NCBI GenBank assembly: GCA_026168455.1
Contig: CM047427.1
Coordinates: 62,438,162-62,502,161, forward strand
DNA from: Theocolax elegans
Taxonomy: Eukaryota; Arthropoda; Insecta; Hymenoptera; Cerocephalidae
Direction of reading: 5' to 3'
Length of the DNA: 64,000 nt
In this document: one piece after another, positions 47,264 to 59,200 of the stretch
Numbering within the stretch: position 1 is the first letter of the stretch
Layout: every line of letters starts with the position of its first letter
Program-made: the position numbers and the translations under genes
Notes under the pieces: model-generated
What the model saw: only the letters and a program-made list of their open reading frames with translations
Told to the model about the DNA's origin: nothing
Database searches by the model: none

Positions 47264-50200
47264 ATGCTTCTGTTCCCCGACCTTTAGAGAGTGTTGATAG
47301 ACCGTCGACTATTAGTCCAATCAAAACGAGTAGTGGTGAGAGTGAGAGAGTGAAACATTTAGTGCCCAAAAATTTGTGTGGAGAAATAGCTCCGTTAGTT
47401 CGGCATGATAGTGAAGAGCGTGATTATAGAAATTTGTGGCGAGTATCCGAGGGTTTGAGGCTTTTGATGAATGAGGAAAAACAGGGTCAAAGCAAATCCT
47501 ATGAGTTAGATGTGAGAACGAGTAGTGGTGCGATACCAAAGAATGCGGGCCGACGCGTGAGAGAGTGTGATGTAAAAGAATTTTCGGATTTGAAGCCAAG
47601 TGAGAGAGGTAGTGAGGAGGAAATACTTAGTACCGGTGTCCACTCGGAAAATCGTAACTTCTTACAAATAGAGCTCGGAGGACAGAGATATAAAGCCTTG
47701 CTTGATCCGGGAGCAACGCGTTCTTTTGTCGGGCCGAAAATAGCGGAATGTTTTAAGGATAAGTTACCACCGTCGCGAGCATTATTCCGTACCGCCATCG
47801 GGAAATTGAACCGAACGTTAGGGATATTACGAGTCTGTGTTTCGGTCGATGGTATTTCCAAGATAGTCGACTTCCGTGCTGCACCAACCCTTGATCACGA
47901 GATAATCTTGGGTATGGATTTTGGCCGCGAGTTTGATATAGACGTTCGTCTCGGGAGGGATGTGTGGAGAACACGCGAGGGTGATTGGCATCAGTTTATG
48001 AGTGGTGAGGGAGAAGAAAGAGTTTATGTGTTTGCTGAATGCGCGGGAATTTCCGAGTTAGATGGTGCCGAGAGAGTGCGTGTTGAGGAGTTAGTTGAGA
48101 GAGTCTTGAGTGAGCAGACCGCGGTTGCACGGGGAGTTACGAACCTCTCCGAGCATCACATCGTCGTAACGGATCCAACACCTATACGGCATAAGATTCG
48201 ACGCATGTCACCGCGAATGCTCGAAATCGCGACCGAGGAGGTAGAGCGTTTATTTAACGAGGGGATTATAGAACGATCGGCCAGCGATTATAGTAGTGCG
48301 CCAGTGTTAGTGAAGAAGCAGGACGGTACTTATCGGTTTTGCGTGGACTATCGTGATTTAAATCGGGTTACTAAGAAGGATGAACATCCCATTCCGAATA
48401 TGGATTCTATCCTAGATAAATTGCGTAAAGCCCGGTTTATTTCGACGATAGATTTACGACAAGCATACTTTCAGATTCCGCTAGAAAGATCGAGCCGAAA
48501 GTACACGGCGTTTTCCATACCCGGTTCGGGACTTTGGCAATTTACAAAGATGCCGTTCGGTTTATCGAATTCGCCGCGAACGTTACAAAGGTTAATCGAT
48601 TCGTTGTTCGGTCCTGCATTTGAGCCATGTGTGTTTTGTTATTTAGACGATATAATCATTGTGACGGAGGAGTATGAAGAGCATTTGAAGTGGTTGGAGT
48701 TGGTTTTGCGTAAATTAGTTGGTGCCGGGTTGCAGGTAAATAGACAAAAGTGTGAGTTTTGTTGTGCACAGGTGAGATATTTAGGTTTCTTGCTAGATAG
48801 AGAGGGTTTACGTCCGGATCCCGAGAGAGTTGCGCCGGTTTTAAATTACCCCGCGCCGAGAAACGTGAAACAATTACGCCGATTTTTGGGAATGCTCGGA
48901 TGGTACTCGCGTTTCGTTGAGGGGGACTCGGAGATAAAAATTCCTCTTTTAAAACTTTTGCGTAAAGGCCAAAAATGGGAATGGAGTGGAGAGCAAGAGG
49001 AAGCGTTTGAGAAATTAAAGCGAGCATTAACGATGGCGCCTGTGTTAGCGAGACCGGATTTCACAAAACCGTTCGTGGTTCAATGTGATGCGAGTAATTT
49101 TGCGCTTGGAGCCGTGTTGACGCAGGAGGGAGAGGATGGAGAGCATCCAATAGTATATGTGAGTCGTGTGTTAACAGCCGCGGAGAAAAATTATACCACA
49201 ACGGAAAAAGAGTGTCTCGCGGTTCTGTGGGCGGTTAAGAAGTTAAGGCCGTACCTTGAGGGATATAAATTTACGGTGATAACTGACCATAGCTCGTTAA
49301 AATGGTTACGGAATTTACGGGATCCGACCGGTAGGTTAGCGCGTTGGTCCCTTGAGATGCAACAATGGGATTTCGAGATTGTTCATCGGAAGGGCGCGTT
49401 AAACCACTTACCGGACGCGTTGTCGCGAATGTATGAGGATGATAGTGTAGTGGCGGCCGTGAATAGTGAGGAGATATGCGATCCACAGTATTTGCGTTTA
49501 CGAGAAGAGATTACAAAGAGTCCGGGGAAATATCCGAGCTGGCGTGTCGAAAACGGGTTTATCTATCGATATCGTGTGGATCCGTTGCTAGATCCGATTT
49601 TGTTTCGTGAAGAGAAGTAGCGTTTAGTGGTGCCAGTGGAGCAGAGAGAAAGAGTGATGAGAGAAGCGCATAACACGCCGTCGTCGGGTCACCTCGGAAT
49701 AGAGAAGACTTACGATAGAGTTGCGAGAGATTATTACTGGAAAGGAGTGTATTATGATGTCGAGACGTACGTGCGCGAATGTGATCAGTGTCAGAAATAT
49801 AAGGTATCACAGTCGGGAGCGCAGGGATTAATGGGTCGAAGAATAGTGGAGCGTCCGTGGGCCGTAGTTGCCGTCGATTTAATGGAGTTTCCGCCAAGTA
49901 AATCACAATGCCGGTACTTAATAGTATTTCAGGACTTGTTTACGCGCTGGGTGGAAATTAAGCCAATACGTAGAGCCGACGGGAAATCTGTTGCGAGAGC
50001 CTTCGAGGAGCTAATACTATTCCGTTGGGAGACACCGGATTATCTCCTTAGCGACAACGGAAAGGAGTTCGATAATAAAGTTTTTAAGGAAACTTTGCGT
50101 GAATATGGGGTGAAACACGTGACGACTCCTCCGTACCATGCGAAAGCCAACCCCGTAGAGCGTAGCAACCGGACCTTAAAAACGATGATTGCGATGTACG

Positions 50201-50727
50201 TAGGAAAAGATCATCGCGAGTGGGATTAACACGTACACGAGTTAAGACACGCGATGAATACCGCCGGTGCAATCAGTCGACGAAAGTATCACCCGCAGTT
50301 TTTAAATTTTGGTAGACATCCGCGACCGGTAGTTAGTTTGCGCCGAGAAGTAGAGAGAGGAAAAGAAATAGAGAGAGTGGTGCCAGATGAGTGGATAGCG
50401 AGGATGAAAAGATTGGACGCGCTCCGAGATTTAGTGTCAAAGCATATTGATGCAGCTCAAGAGAGACAGGAGAAGTATTATAATCGAGGTAGACGTGTTG
50501 TTGAGTTTAGGGTAGGGGATCGCGTAACTCGGAGAACTCATTATCTTTCAGACGCGGTCAAGAAATTTTCTGCTAAACTAGCGCCGAAATACGAAGGGCC
50601 GTATGAGATAGTCGAAGTGAAATCGCCGAGTGTTTATGTTTTGAGATGGGAAAACGGTGCGGATAGAAAGATCGCCAAAGTTCACGTTTCACAACTTACG
50701 ACGCTATATCCCGCCACGACAAACTAA
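47236..50727 (+). pseudogene. Gypsy element pol: protease, RT, RNase H, integrase (two in-frame stops)
   Basis: It is read after the -1 shift. The protease active site is LLDPGATRSFVG (about 47700), with DPGA where DSGA/DTGA is usual. RT runs about 48190-48840, with DLRQAYFQIPLE and FCYLDDIIIVT (YLDD at 48640-48651). RNase H begins VVQCDASNFALGAVL (about 49080) and includes TTTEKECLAVLWAVKKL. An in-frame TAG at 49618-49620 precedes integrase: HHCC zinc domain (HNTPSSGHLG to CDQCQ), then the DDE core (VAVDLMEF, LLSDNGKEF, NPVERSNRT). A TAA at 50227-50229 lies between the core and the C-terminal GPY/F-like part (GPYEIVEVKSPSVYVL). The reading frame is otherwise intact to 50727. Confidence 0.92.
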
Positions 50728-50740
50728 ATTATAATTAATT

Positions 50741-50757
50741 CCTGGTTTCTATTATAG
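50741..50757 (+). other. Candidate splice acceptor before the 3' ORF
   Basis: CTGGTTTCTATTATAG|G, a pyrimidine-rich acceptor, lies 19 bases before the ATG of the 3' ORF. Env-like ORFs of insect LTR elements are made from spliced RNA, so this may serve the zinc-knuckle ORF. The donor would lie in the 5' leader; several GTGAG sites exist, for example near 44446. Confidence 0.5.
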
Positions 50758-50776
50758 GTGGACAAGAAGTGGAGCC

Positions 50777-52519
50777 ATGGAAGACGCTAAGGGAGGTGAC
50801 GGTGGTAAATCACCCCAACCGATGATGCCCCGAGAAGAAGAGGTGATGCCGATGGAGGTGGAAAGAAAGGAGGAAGTAGGAATGGTTGCAGCCGAAGATC
50901 CCCCAGAAAGCGCACAAGAGGAAAAGAGCGAACCAACCGCCCAGCGCTACTCTGTGATGGTTCATATCGACCTTCATCGTCTGGACTTGTCGACTATTCC
51001 CCAGTTAAGGGCCGAACCAAGGAACAAGGAGGATGTACTAGTCGATGAGCCAGTAAGAGTGGAGGAGGTGTGTACCGTCTCAACAGTGGAGCCAGAGCGA
51101 GAGAAGAACCTCCAGGCAGCTTCCTGGTACGAGATGGCGAGAGAGGAGTTGGGGGAAGTATGGGAAGCTGAAGATGCGCGACGAGCCAAAGAAACCACCG
51201 GTCGTACTCCTCCGCCTCCAGCGACAGTGCCCAGTTCGAGTGTGATGGCAGAACTGCAGGAGCGAGCAAGCCGGTTGAAAGGCCAACTAGTAGACGCGCG
51301 GAGGGTCACTCCGGATGATGGTGAATCCCCGGGAACATGGGGAATAGAGGGTAGCGAAAGAGCCAAGGCCGAGCTGGAAGAGTACTTGGAGCCGCGAGCC
51401 CCCGAGCAGAATCCCGAGCCAGCCGGAAAAGGAACGAGCCGCCCCGTCTCCAAAGTAATGCCGCAACAACGGAAGGACATGGGGAAGTCCGCGTACCCAT
51501 GGGGATTACCCATCCTACCCGGCCCGAGTGCCCCGATGGAGTGGGATTTGGAGGAAAATGGAGTCGAGAGTGGTAGTGGGAGTGGTGCATCGATCCCGAG
51601 ACCGAAGAAAAAGAAAAAGAAATCCAAAGCCCGAAATCCGAACCGTCAATGGCAGATGGATGATTATTTTTCAACGATACCATCACCGCCCCGTTCACCA
51701 TCGCCACCAGGACCTCCGACCCGACCGACGACTGCTCCCCAGTTGAGTCTCCGCCTGGGAGCCTTACCTCGGATCCCCAAAAAGCCCCGAGAGGAGAAAC
51801 CTGCAGAGACTAATTTGGTGCCGGAGAGAGAGATGCGGAAGGATTCCGAACAAGCAGGTCCGTCCCAAGCAAAGGCTCCGTGTGAAACATCATCCCCGCC
51901 AATTAGGAGGAGAGGAGTTATATTCAGTGGGCTCATCCCAATTCCCACTGATCGAACGGTGGATCCACCCCCGTATGCGTGCTTCAACTGTTGGCAGCCC
52001 GGGCATAATTCGGCACAGTGCCCTCGACCCATAACGAGGGTCTACTGTTTTAATTGTGGTCGACGAGGTGTAGACCTGTCGGATTGCCCTCGCTGCAGTC
52101 AACCGCATAGGGAATACCGCGCCAGCAGATCTGGCCAGGGACAACAGGAGACGACCCCAATCTCCACGGGTTCAACAAGGCGAGAGGATGTAGCCAGAGG
52201 AAGAAGCCTGGGAAGTTACCGATCACAGGAAAGTCATCCCGTCCCTTCAATGGCTCCAACAGTACCGAGACCCTCACCAGACCAGAACAGCTGGGGATAC
52301 GAGTCGCGACAACACCATCATCGTGAGTTGGAAACCCGGCGGCGTTTTGATAGGCAATGGATGGAGGACGATCGGAGGTGGGGGAGATCTGCGGCAGAAG
52401 GACAAAGGACGGAGGTAGCGGATGCGCTACGACTTCTAGACGAGCTACGCCATGTATCTCCCGAAACCGCAGATTTAATTCTTCGGCGGGTATATGGAGA
52501 TCCCCGAAGATCGTGGTAA
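50777..52519 (+). CDS. Extra 3' ORF with zinc knuckles (580 codons), not Env-like
   Basis: The frame is intact and sits between pol and the 3' LTR, where env would be. It has no signal peptide or membrane segment. The N-terminal half is acidic and glutamate-rich. A lysine run (KKKKKKSK, about residues 276-283) may be a nuclear signal, followed by a proline/serine-rich stretch (PPRSPSPPGPP). At about residues 402-415 is a CCHC knuckle, CFNCWQPGHNSAQC. A second cysteine/histidine cluster, CFNCGRRGVDLSDCPRCSQP then H, is of different form. The tail is basic and ends in a helical segment, ADALRLLDELRHVSPETADL. The zinc modules suggest an RNA- or DNA-binding accessory protein, perhaps a second nucleocapsid-like factor. 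Its function is unknown. Confidence 0.8.
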   Translation: MEDAKGGDGGKSPQPMMPREEEVMPMEVERKEEVGMVAAEDPPESAQEEKSEPTAQRYSVMVHIDLHRLDLSTIPQLRAEPRNKEDVLVDEPVRVEEVCTVSTVEPEREKNLQAASWYEMAREELGEVWEAEDARRAKETTGRTPPPPATVPSSSVMAELQERASRLKGQLVDARRVTPDDGESPGTWGIEGSERAKAELEEYLEPRAPEQNPEPAGKGTSRPVSKVMPQQRKDMGKSAYPWGLPILPGPSAPMEWDLEENGVESGSGSGASIPRPKKKKKKSKARNPNRQWQMDDYFSTIPSPPRSPSPPGPPTRPTTAPQLSLRLGALPRIPKKPREEKPAETNLVPEREMRKDSEQAGPSQAKAPCETSSPPIRRRGVIFSGLIPIPTDRTVDPPPYACFNCWQPGHNSAQCPRPITRVYCFNCGRRGVDLSDCPRCSQPHREYRASRSGQGQQETTPISTGSTRREDVARGRSLGSYRSQESHPVPSMAPTVPRPSPDQNSWGYESRQHHHRELETRRRFDRQWMEDDRRWGRSAAEGQRTEVADALRLLDELRHVSPETADLILRRVYGDPRRSW

Positions 52520-52600
52520 GAGTTTAGGAGGATGGAGCCAGGAGATTGTTCAATAGTGGAGCCAGTGAGAGTAGGATGTTGTTGGATAGGAGGATGTTGG

Positions 52601-52620
52601 TAGTGTAGGGGAGGTGAATT
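52601..52620 (+). other. Polypurine tract
   Basis: A purine-rich run (GTAGGGGAGGTGAATT) ends directly at the 3' LTR, in the position expected to prime plus-strand DNA synthesis. Two pyrimidines interrupt its end. Confidence 0.55.
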
Positions 52621-53571
52621 TGCGACGGTGGGTCGCAAGAATTCGTGAAGCCAGAGAATATTAATTGTTATTTATTTTATTTTATTTTATTTATTACACG
52701 CGTTCCGAGAAAAAGAGTATAACGGTCGACGTCGAAGAATTTTGAGAGACGTAGTAGGATTTTTTCCGGGTAAGAAGTAAGGAAGGGTTGCGCGAGAGCC
52801 AATGAGCAACGCGTACGGGGTAAAGTCGCGAGAGAAGGAGAAGGCCCACCGCTCAAGCGGCGGGCAGTTCCGACCGATCTCCCGAACGAGCGAGAGCATG
52901 CCGAGCCGAGCGAGAGTCAGAGTGTGAGAGGAAGCAGCGGCGTGATCGAGAGGAAGTGAGAGAGGACGAGAGAGAGCACGAGGATTCGAGAGTGAGGAGA
53001 AGAGAAAGAGAGACCAAGGAGAGCCGTGACGAGCATCCCACCGACGTTAAGGACGAGGAAACTCAAGGCCAGGGCAGCACCCCAAAGAGTAAGATATTTG
53101 TTTTTACCGATAAAGTGCTCGACTTCTCGCGCGCGTGATCATTTCCCCGGGCGTATCAGACTGGCTGTGCGTAGTTCCGAGAGAGAGAGAGAGAGAAAAG
53201 AACGAATAAGTGTGAGTAAGAGCCAAGAGAGTGAGAGAGAGAGAGAGAAAAGTAACGAATAAGCGGGAGTAAGAGCCAAGAGAGAGAGAGAGAGAGAGAG
53301 AGAAAAGAGAGACGCGGGAATAAAAGTCGGGAGAGGTAGAAGGAGAGAGAGCGAGATCGACTATTAATTAAAGTTATGTAAATAGTATAAGACGAAAAAT
53401 AAATACATTATTATTTATATATATTATCTTTGTGATCATTTGTTGAACCACCACCTATCTTCCCGGATTCGTGGCCGATCCACGGAACTTCCTCCGAGAT
53501 TTCCCTTTTTCGTTAGATAAATTAGCTTGTTCGCGGCTTCGGGAAATTCGAATAAGAATTACCGCGTTACA
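52621..53571 (+). repeat. 3' LTR (951 bp)
   Basis: It starts TGCGACGG and ends GTTACA like the 5' LTR. Differences I noticed: GAGACG against GAGCCG, GCATGCC against GCGTGCC, GCCGTG against GCCATG, AAGCGGG against AAGAGGG, GATTTCC against GATTCCC, plus shorter GA tracts. Confidence 0.93.
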
Positions 53572-53575
53572 TGTT

Positions 53576-54000
53576 TAATACTGTTTACATAATATGTAAA
53601 TTAACTATAAGTTGAGAACCTACAATATGGGTTGTAAAATAACAAAAAAATACACGAGAATGTTATCCTATTTGTGGCGGTCTGAAAGAAGGTTAGATAT
53701 ACAGAATATGTTTATTAAATGTTTTAAAAATTAAATATTTCAATAAGTATCACGGTGTTATGTTACATACTACGGATTCGTTGAAAATATCATAAAAACT
53801 AGAACAATAAGTGAAAAAATAAGAAAAAAGGCTTATTTATAAATAATGTAAATGTTGCAATTCAAATTAAAATATCATTATTTTTCTAAGAAATTTCATT
53901 CCTTGCCGAGATTACGTTCACGTTTTTGATAAAACTTTTCACAGAAACTCAACAATATATTAACCAAAATAAAAAGACATAATTAGATTGTTATTTTTAC
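53576..54000. other. AT-rich flank of the LTR element
   Basis: Unique AT-rich DNA to the right of the insertion. It leads into the degenerate repeats and has no gene. Confidence 0.4.
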
Positions 54001-56180
54001 GTTTTTAACCCGAATTTTTGTACAGCCTTGGTTGATGTACAAACACTTTGTAATTGTTAATATTTAAATAAATAAATAATAATTATTGTTAAAAATATTT
54101 ATTTAAATTAAATAAATATAAGCCATTGATAATGAATAATCGAATGTAAGTGTAGCAGTCGACCGCATCACAAAAAATCAATTCGAAAATCAATGGAAAT
54201 ATAATAAATGTCTCGGGCGATGACTTCATGGTACGTTCGCGCGCAGCTTCGATGTCTCGGACGTATCACCATGTGCATTAGAACCACAATAATTTTTTAA
54301 CCTGATTTTTTTGTAAAGAATTATTTGTAGGTGTGATAGGATGCTTTCAGTACAGCCTCGGTTGCTATACAAACAGTTTTTAATTGTTAATATTTAAATA
54401 AATAAATAATAATTATTGTTAAAAATATATCGTTAAATTAAATAAATTTAAGTCGTTGATAATTAATAATCAAATGCAATATAGCAGTTTACCGTTTCAC
54501 GAAAATTGAATTTGAATTCAAAATTCAATCAAAATGTAGTAAATGTTTCGGCGCGTTGATATCGTGGTACGTTCGCGCGCAGCTTCGGTGTCTCGGACGT
54601 ACCACATGGAAAGAAATTTGGAAGGCTGACACTTAAAATAAATGTCAACTAGACTTACTTCCGACAATCGGCACTATTTATGCAAGTTCTTGAAAGAATT
54701 CGCGTCGAAATCGGCACCTATGAGATATCCGACCTCCCACCTCTGATATTCTCGGAGTCTCCACGCTTCAAAGACGAAATGTAGCGCCCCTCAATACCTT
54801 CGAGTTTTACGGCGTCGTGTTGATTCCGCTTTGGAGCTCTCAGACTTCCAACTCTGCGGGATCTCGAATGCGCTTATAATCTATGTCAAATATTGCAAAT
54901 TTTAATTCATTTAACATTTTTTGATAACGTGTGCGTGAAGCGGCACTTAACTCCTTTTTCAAATTCATTAAATGCCATTTACGCACACTATGCAAAAAAT
55001 ATTGTTCGGTACACGTGTGAAAGATGATTGTCGACTCGTTCGAGTATCTCCCTCGCTTCGCTCGGATGATAAACCCGCTCTCGTTCGAATATCAACAGTT
55101 TCGCAATTGTATCGAAATATGTATACCATTACAATTAATTATATTATAATTCAATTATTTGTTCGAAAAACGCGCGTTAATTAAAAAAAATTAACTAAAA
55201 CGCAACATTTACATCTTTATTTAGTTTATCTAACTTATTTCAAATAAGTTATTTGCTTGTCACAACATACTTTTCTGAACATTAAAGGTCGATTTTGGTC
55301 AATAACCAATGAAAAAAGAGAATATTTTGCCTACATTCTTTCTTTTATTTTTTTTTTCTATTTTTACTTTTTAATAACAAAATGTTTTAACTGACTCAAA
55401 CAGTATAAAATTTACGATGTCAATGAATTTAAAAGATATTTACATATGAGTTGTATACTATTTAATACTGAATTTAATGTTTATTTATCAAAAGCAAAGT
55501 TTAACTTTTCTACCACTTTTTTCTTAACATTTTTTAATAATATTTTTTTATGTTTAGTTGTATACTTGTGTAGTGGTATTAAAATAATTTATATGGAAAT
55601 GAAAATAATAAGAATTTTTACATTAAAGCGACTAATTCTAAGAAGCGCTAAGTCAAAATACGCTTCACGTACTCGACCCGCCAAGATACGACGTTTGGAG
55701 GTCTGAGACCTCCAACGAGCTGAGCTCACTACGCAGCGAAATCTCGGATATCCAGCCCTTCCAGTATGAGTGCTCCTACTTCCATTCTGAACGCGCTGTA
55801 TATCTGAAATTGTTGGAATCGAAACAGTTCTATTTAGAAGCCAATAACTCATTTTTTTGAGGTGTAAAGACGCAATATTTTTCGGATATACATTGTTTCC
55901 AAATCTTCGACGCTCCAGCCTTCCAAATTTCTTTCCGTGCACCATATGCATTAGAACTGAAATTATGTTTATAAGATCTGTATTTTTCTCGTAACAAATT
56001 ACTCGTAGGTGTGGACTGATGATTTTAATTCCGAACGTGGGTTATATGCAAGTTACTTTTAATTGTTAATAAATAATTAAACATGATTGTTAAATATGTA
56101 TATTTTGTAATGTTGAGTATGACCTTCGTTTTATTGGTGATCAATAATGATGTTTTTCAACCCCAATTAACGTAATAACG
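54000..56180. repeat. Degenerate ~335-bp tandem repeats, interrupted by an insertion
   Basis: The block TGTACAGCC.TGGTTG.T...ACAAAC...TAATTGTTAATATTTAAATAAA occurs at about 54020-54290 and again at about 54345-54607. A more diverged unit resumes at about 55942-56180 (CACCATATGCATTAGAAC, then GTAGGTGTG, then TTTTAATTGTTAATAAATAA). The motif GGTACGTTCGCGCGCAGCTTC is shared by units 1 and 2 (about 54230 and 54565). Unit 2 is split by the element at 54608-55936; the text on each side matches the continuous text in unit 1. Confidence 0.7.
54608..55936. mobile_element. 1.33-kb inverted-repeat element inserted in the repeat array
   Basis: It starts GGAAAGAAATTTGGAAGGCT and ends with the reverse complement (about 21 bases perfect). 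The flanks, GTACCAC on the left and CACCATATG on the right, line up with the unbroken GTATCACCATGTG in the neighbouring repeat unit, so the insertion site is visible; a clear target duplication is not. No transposase frame is present inside. GC-rich patches (about 54730-54850 and 55650-55790) with CGAGG/CCTCC motifs occur near each end. Confidence 0.65.
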
Positions 56181-56283
56181 AAGTTTGTAACATGTAATCT
56201 TTGTATAAAGTTATATATTTCTGTGGTTTATTTGATATGCATAATTATGTTCTTGTTTAATTGATGTTTTGAATTTTTTCTAG

Positions 56284-59200
56284 GAATATAAAAAAGGCAC
56301 ACGTTTATGTTGGTAATCAAAGTCATTCTGATGATTTAAATGCTAGTTTTTTTCTTGAAGCTAATATTATGCACGATGAGTGCAAGGAGAATGTGAGTAG
56401 AAGCATAAATTCGCTGACTGATTCTGCTAGAAATGGTACATTGGAAGTAGCCCTAGATGTAGAGAGTTCATCCGTAGGTGATGGGCTACTACCAGACTGT
56501 AATTCTGAATCGGATGTAGATTTAACTAGTGTTGTTCCAATTGAAGGAAATTCGGATATATCAGGATTAAGAATAGCAGATCCATTATACTTTTATGATG
56601 AAATAAAATTAATGTTCGATGAACATGGTGCTAAAGAACAGTTTTCTTTTCGCGATATTTATAGTACTTGTAATCGCAATTATGGATTATGCACAAAGAT
56701 TATGTTTAAGTGCAAAATTTGTGCTTATTTCAAGTGGATTAGTTTAATTAGAAAAGATGGTGAAAACATGTCACTAAATGAAGCTTCAGTAATAGGAACT
56801 ATTACATCTGGGATGGAAAAGGTTTTTGGAACTAAAACAACAAGTAACAGCGATGTCTTTCTTGTATATGAACGACGTATCTTACAGGAAACATAGACTA
56901 GTTCTACTATCGAGCTTTGAGTCAGCTGCTGATAAAGCAATGGAAGAAGCTGCTAAAGAAGAGAGAGCTTGCAATAAAAGATGGACAGGTTATTAATGGA
57001 ATTATATATATTACTGTTATAACTAATGGATCTTGGTTGAAGCAAAGTTATAAAAGCGGAAAATTTGATTCTCTCTCTGGATGTGCAGTAATAATTTGGA
57101 TACCGAACAAGAAAAGTCTTGTATGTGATGTGAGAAACAAATTTTGTTCAATTTGTGAGAGAGATAAAATGTTAAATGAAAATCGGAAAAAACACGTATG
57201 TTTAAAAAATTATGGTCGTGACCAGAATTCCAGTAGAATGGAAAGATGTAATTGTAAAAGTATTTTCCGAAAGCGCTGAAAAGCGACAGTTAATATACAA
57301 AACTGTAGTAGGTGATGGAGACAGTAGTGCCTACAAATCTATTTTGAATAATAATCCGTATAACGATTTTCGTGTATGCGTTGAAAAAATTGAATGCACC
57401 AATCATTTATTACGAAACATGTGTAATAAAATTGTAGATGCTTCAAGAGGGAGATTGTTGCATTCACTATTGAAAGGTTCCACACTTCCACTTCGAAAAT
57501 ATATTAAGAGAAGTACATTTAAGATTCGTCAACACATTATGAATTTAATTAAGATAGAAAAAAAACGAATTCACAAAGAAATATTCAAGAATTTCAAAGA
57601 CAAATTGTTAATTTAATGGACCATGTATTTGGTAACCATACACATTGTTTTAAATATAAAGTACCGTGCGATAAAAGCAAGCAAGAATTATGTTCCACTT
57701 TTAAAAAGTGCCGGGTTTTATAATTCAATAAAAAAATTTGTGTTAGATGCAAGTTGCCACGTGAATAGTTTTCTGCATTTGATAACGAATAATTATGCTG
57801 AATCCTTTAATGCAATCATTGCTAAGGTTACGGGAGGAAAGCGAATAAATTATGGAATTAGAGATTCCTATTATATTCGAGTACAAGCAGCGGTTGTACA
57901 GTATAATACGCAGTCCGCCATATCAAGCCTGTATGAAATTCGTAATTATAATCTTCCTGATATTGTGGTTTCTATAGGAAAGTTCATGAAGAAAAATTGA
58001 TGAAAAAAGAAATATGAGAAGTATAAAAGATCGAAAACGAAAAAGGTATGCCCCAGACGGGGAAGCTGATTACGGTGAGTCTGTTAACCGGCCTGGTGTA
58101 TCTTCAGATGTATATTCTACTTTAAAATTGGAGCAATTTAAAAAATTGAAAGAGGATCAAGGCAACAGGCATACAATAGAACGAGCTACCATTAATCAAA
58201 GTGAAAGTAATCTATGTCGTCAAAAAAGAAGTCTTTTATTAACAAAGTTTGGAAAAATCTGTCGTAAAAGAGAAACTACTTCATGTGTTAAACTTGTCCA
58301 AAACATTCACCAGTATTAAAACTACCTAGTTTAGTGTATGACAAAGAAAATGAGGATACATTTCGGAAGAAATTAGCGAAAATATTAAATAACAAAATAG
58401 AACTAGCTGGTCTTCTGATTGATGAGGATGAAGAGTACTTAGCAGCCTCTGTCGATGGATACACATGTGATGACGGTATAGTAGAAATAAAGAATCCTAT
58501 ATCTGATCACCATTTGACACCTAATTAGGCTCTGAAACAAATTTCTCGTCTTTGAAACATTTTTTCAAAACAAAACCTTTCCAAAATGAATTCGAATCAT
58601 GTTTATTATTATCAGGTACAAGGTCAGCTGTATATAACGAGAAGAAAATATTGTATATTTGCGTTTTGTACAAATAAAGGTATGAAACATATTCGAGTTG
58701 AATTCGTGATGATTTCTGGAAAGAGAGATTGGCTGCACAATTAAAAGCATTTTATTTTGATTTCTTGTTACCGGAAATTTTAGACAGTCGCTTTAACCGG
58801 AATATGCCAATTCGCGAGTCTGAGTATATACTTGCAGCACAAAAAGAAGTGAACAGAAAGCTACAAGTAATACTACTAGAATCACAAAGAAATGAAATTA
58901 CTACAAACTAGTTCAGATGAGGAATGTGAGCATGTTATTTCAAAGAACGTTCGGAAGCACGAACGTATAATTAATGAAAATGGTCAAAATTTAAAGGTAC
59001 TGTATGACAATAATAATATGAGTTTATTATTTAAAAATGTTGAATCAGTCGATGAAATGCTTACCGATGACAGCATTCAGTACATTTTACAAAAAATAAA
59101 AGATACTACACCTGACTTTGAAATACATTCACCAATTTATTTTTAATATTTGCATTTGCTATCAAATGAATTTATTGGATACAATGGTAAACCCTACTTA

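Larger units (their letters stand above)
43413..53575 (+). mobile_element. Ty3/Gypsy-type LTR retrotransposon, nearly complete
   Basis: The element spans 43417-53571 and is flanked by the 4-base duplication TGTT (43413-43416 and 53572-53575). Its parts in order are 5' LTR, primer-binding site, gag in two frames, pol (protease, RT, RNase H, integrase), an extra zinc-knuckle ORF, polypurine tract and 3' LTR. The order RT then integrase defines the Gypsy type. I noticed only about five substitutions between the LTRs, besides GA-tract length changes, so insertion was recent. Two in-frame stops in pol make this copy non-autonomous as it stands. Confidence 0.95.

Noticed and set aside
44682..52144. 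Many minus-strand frames within the LTR element
   Set aside because: They are shadows of gag, pol and the 3' ORF. They have no domains of their own and the plus-strand genes are clear.
50777..52519. Envelope gene of the LTR element
   Set aside because: No signal peptide, no membrane segment and no fusion or furin-type motif; zinc knuckles instead.
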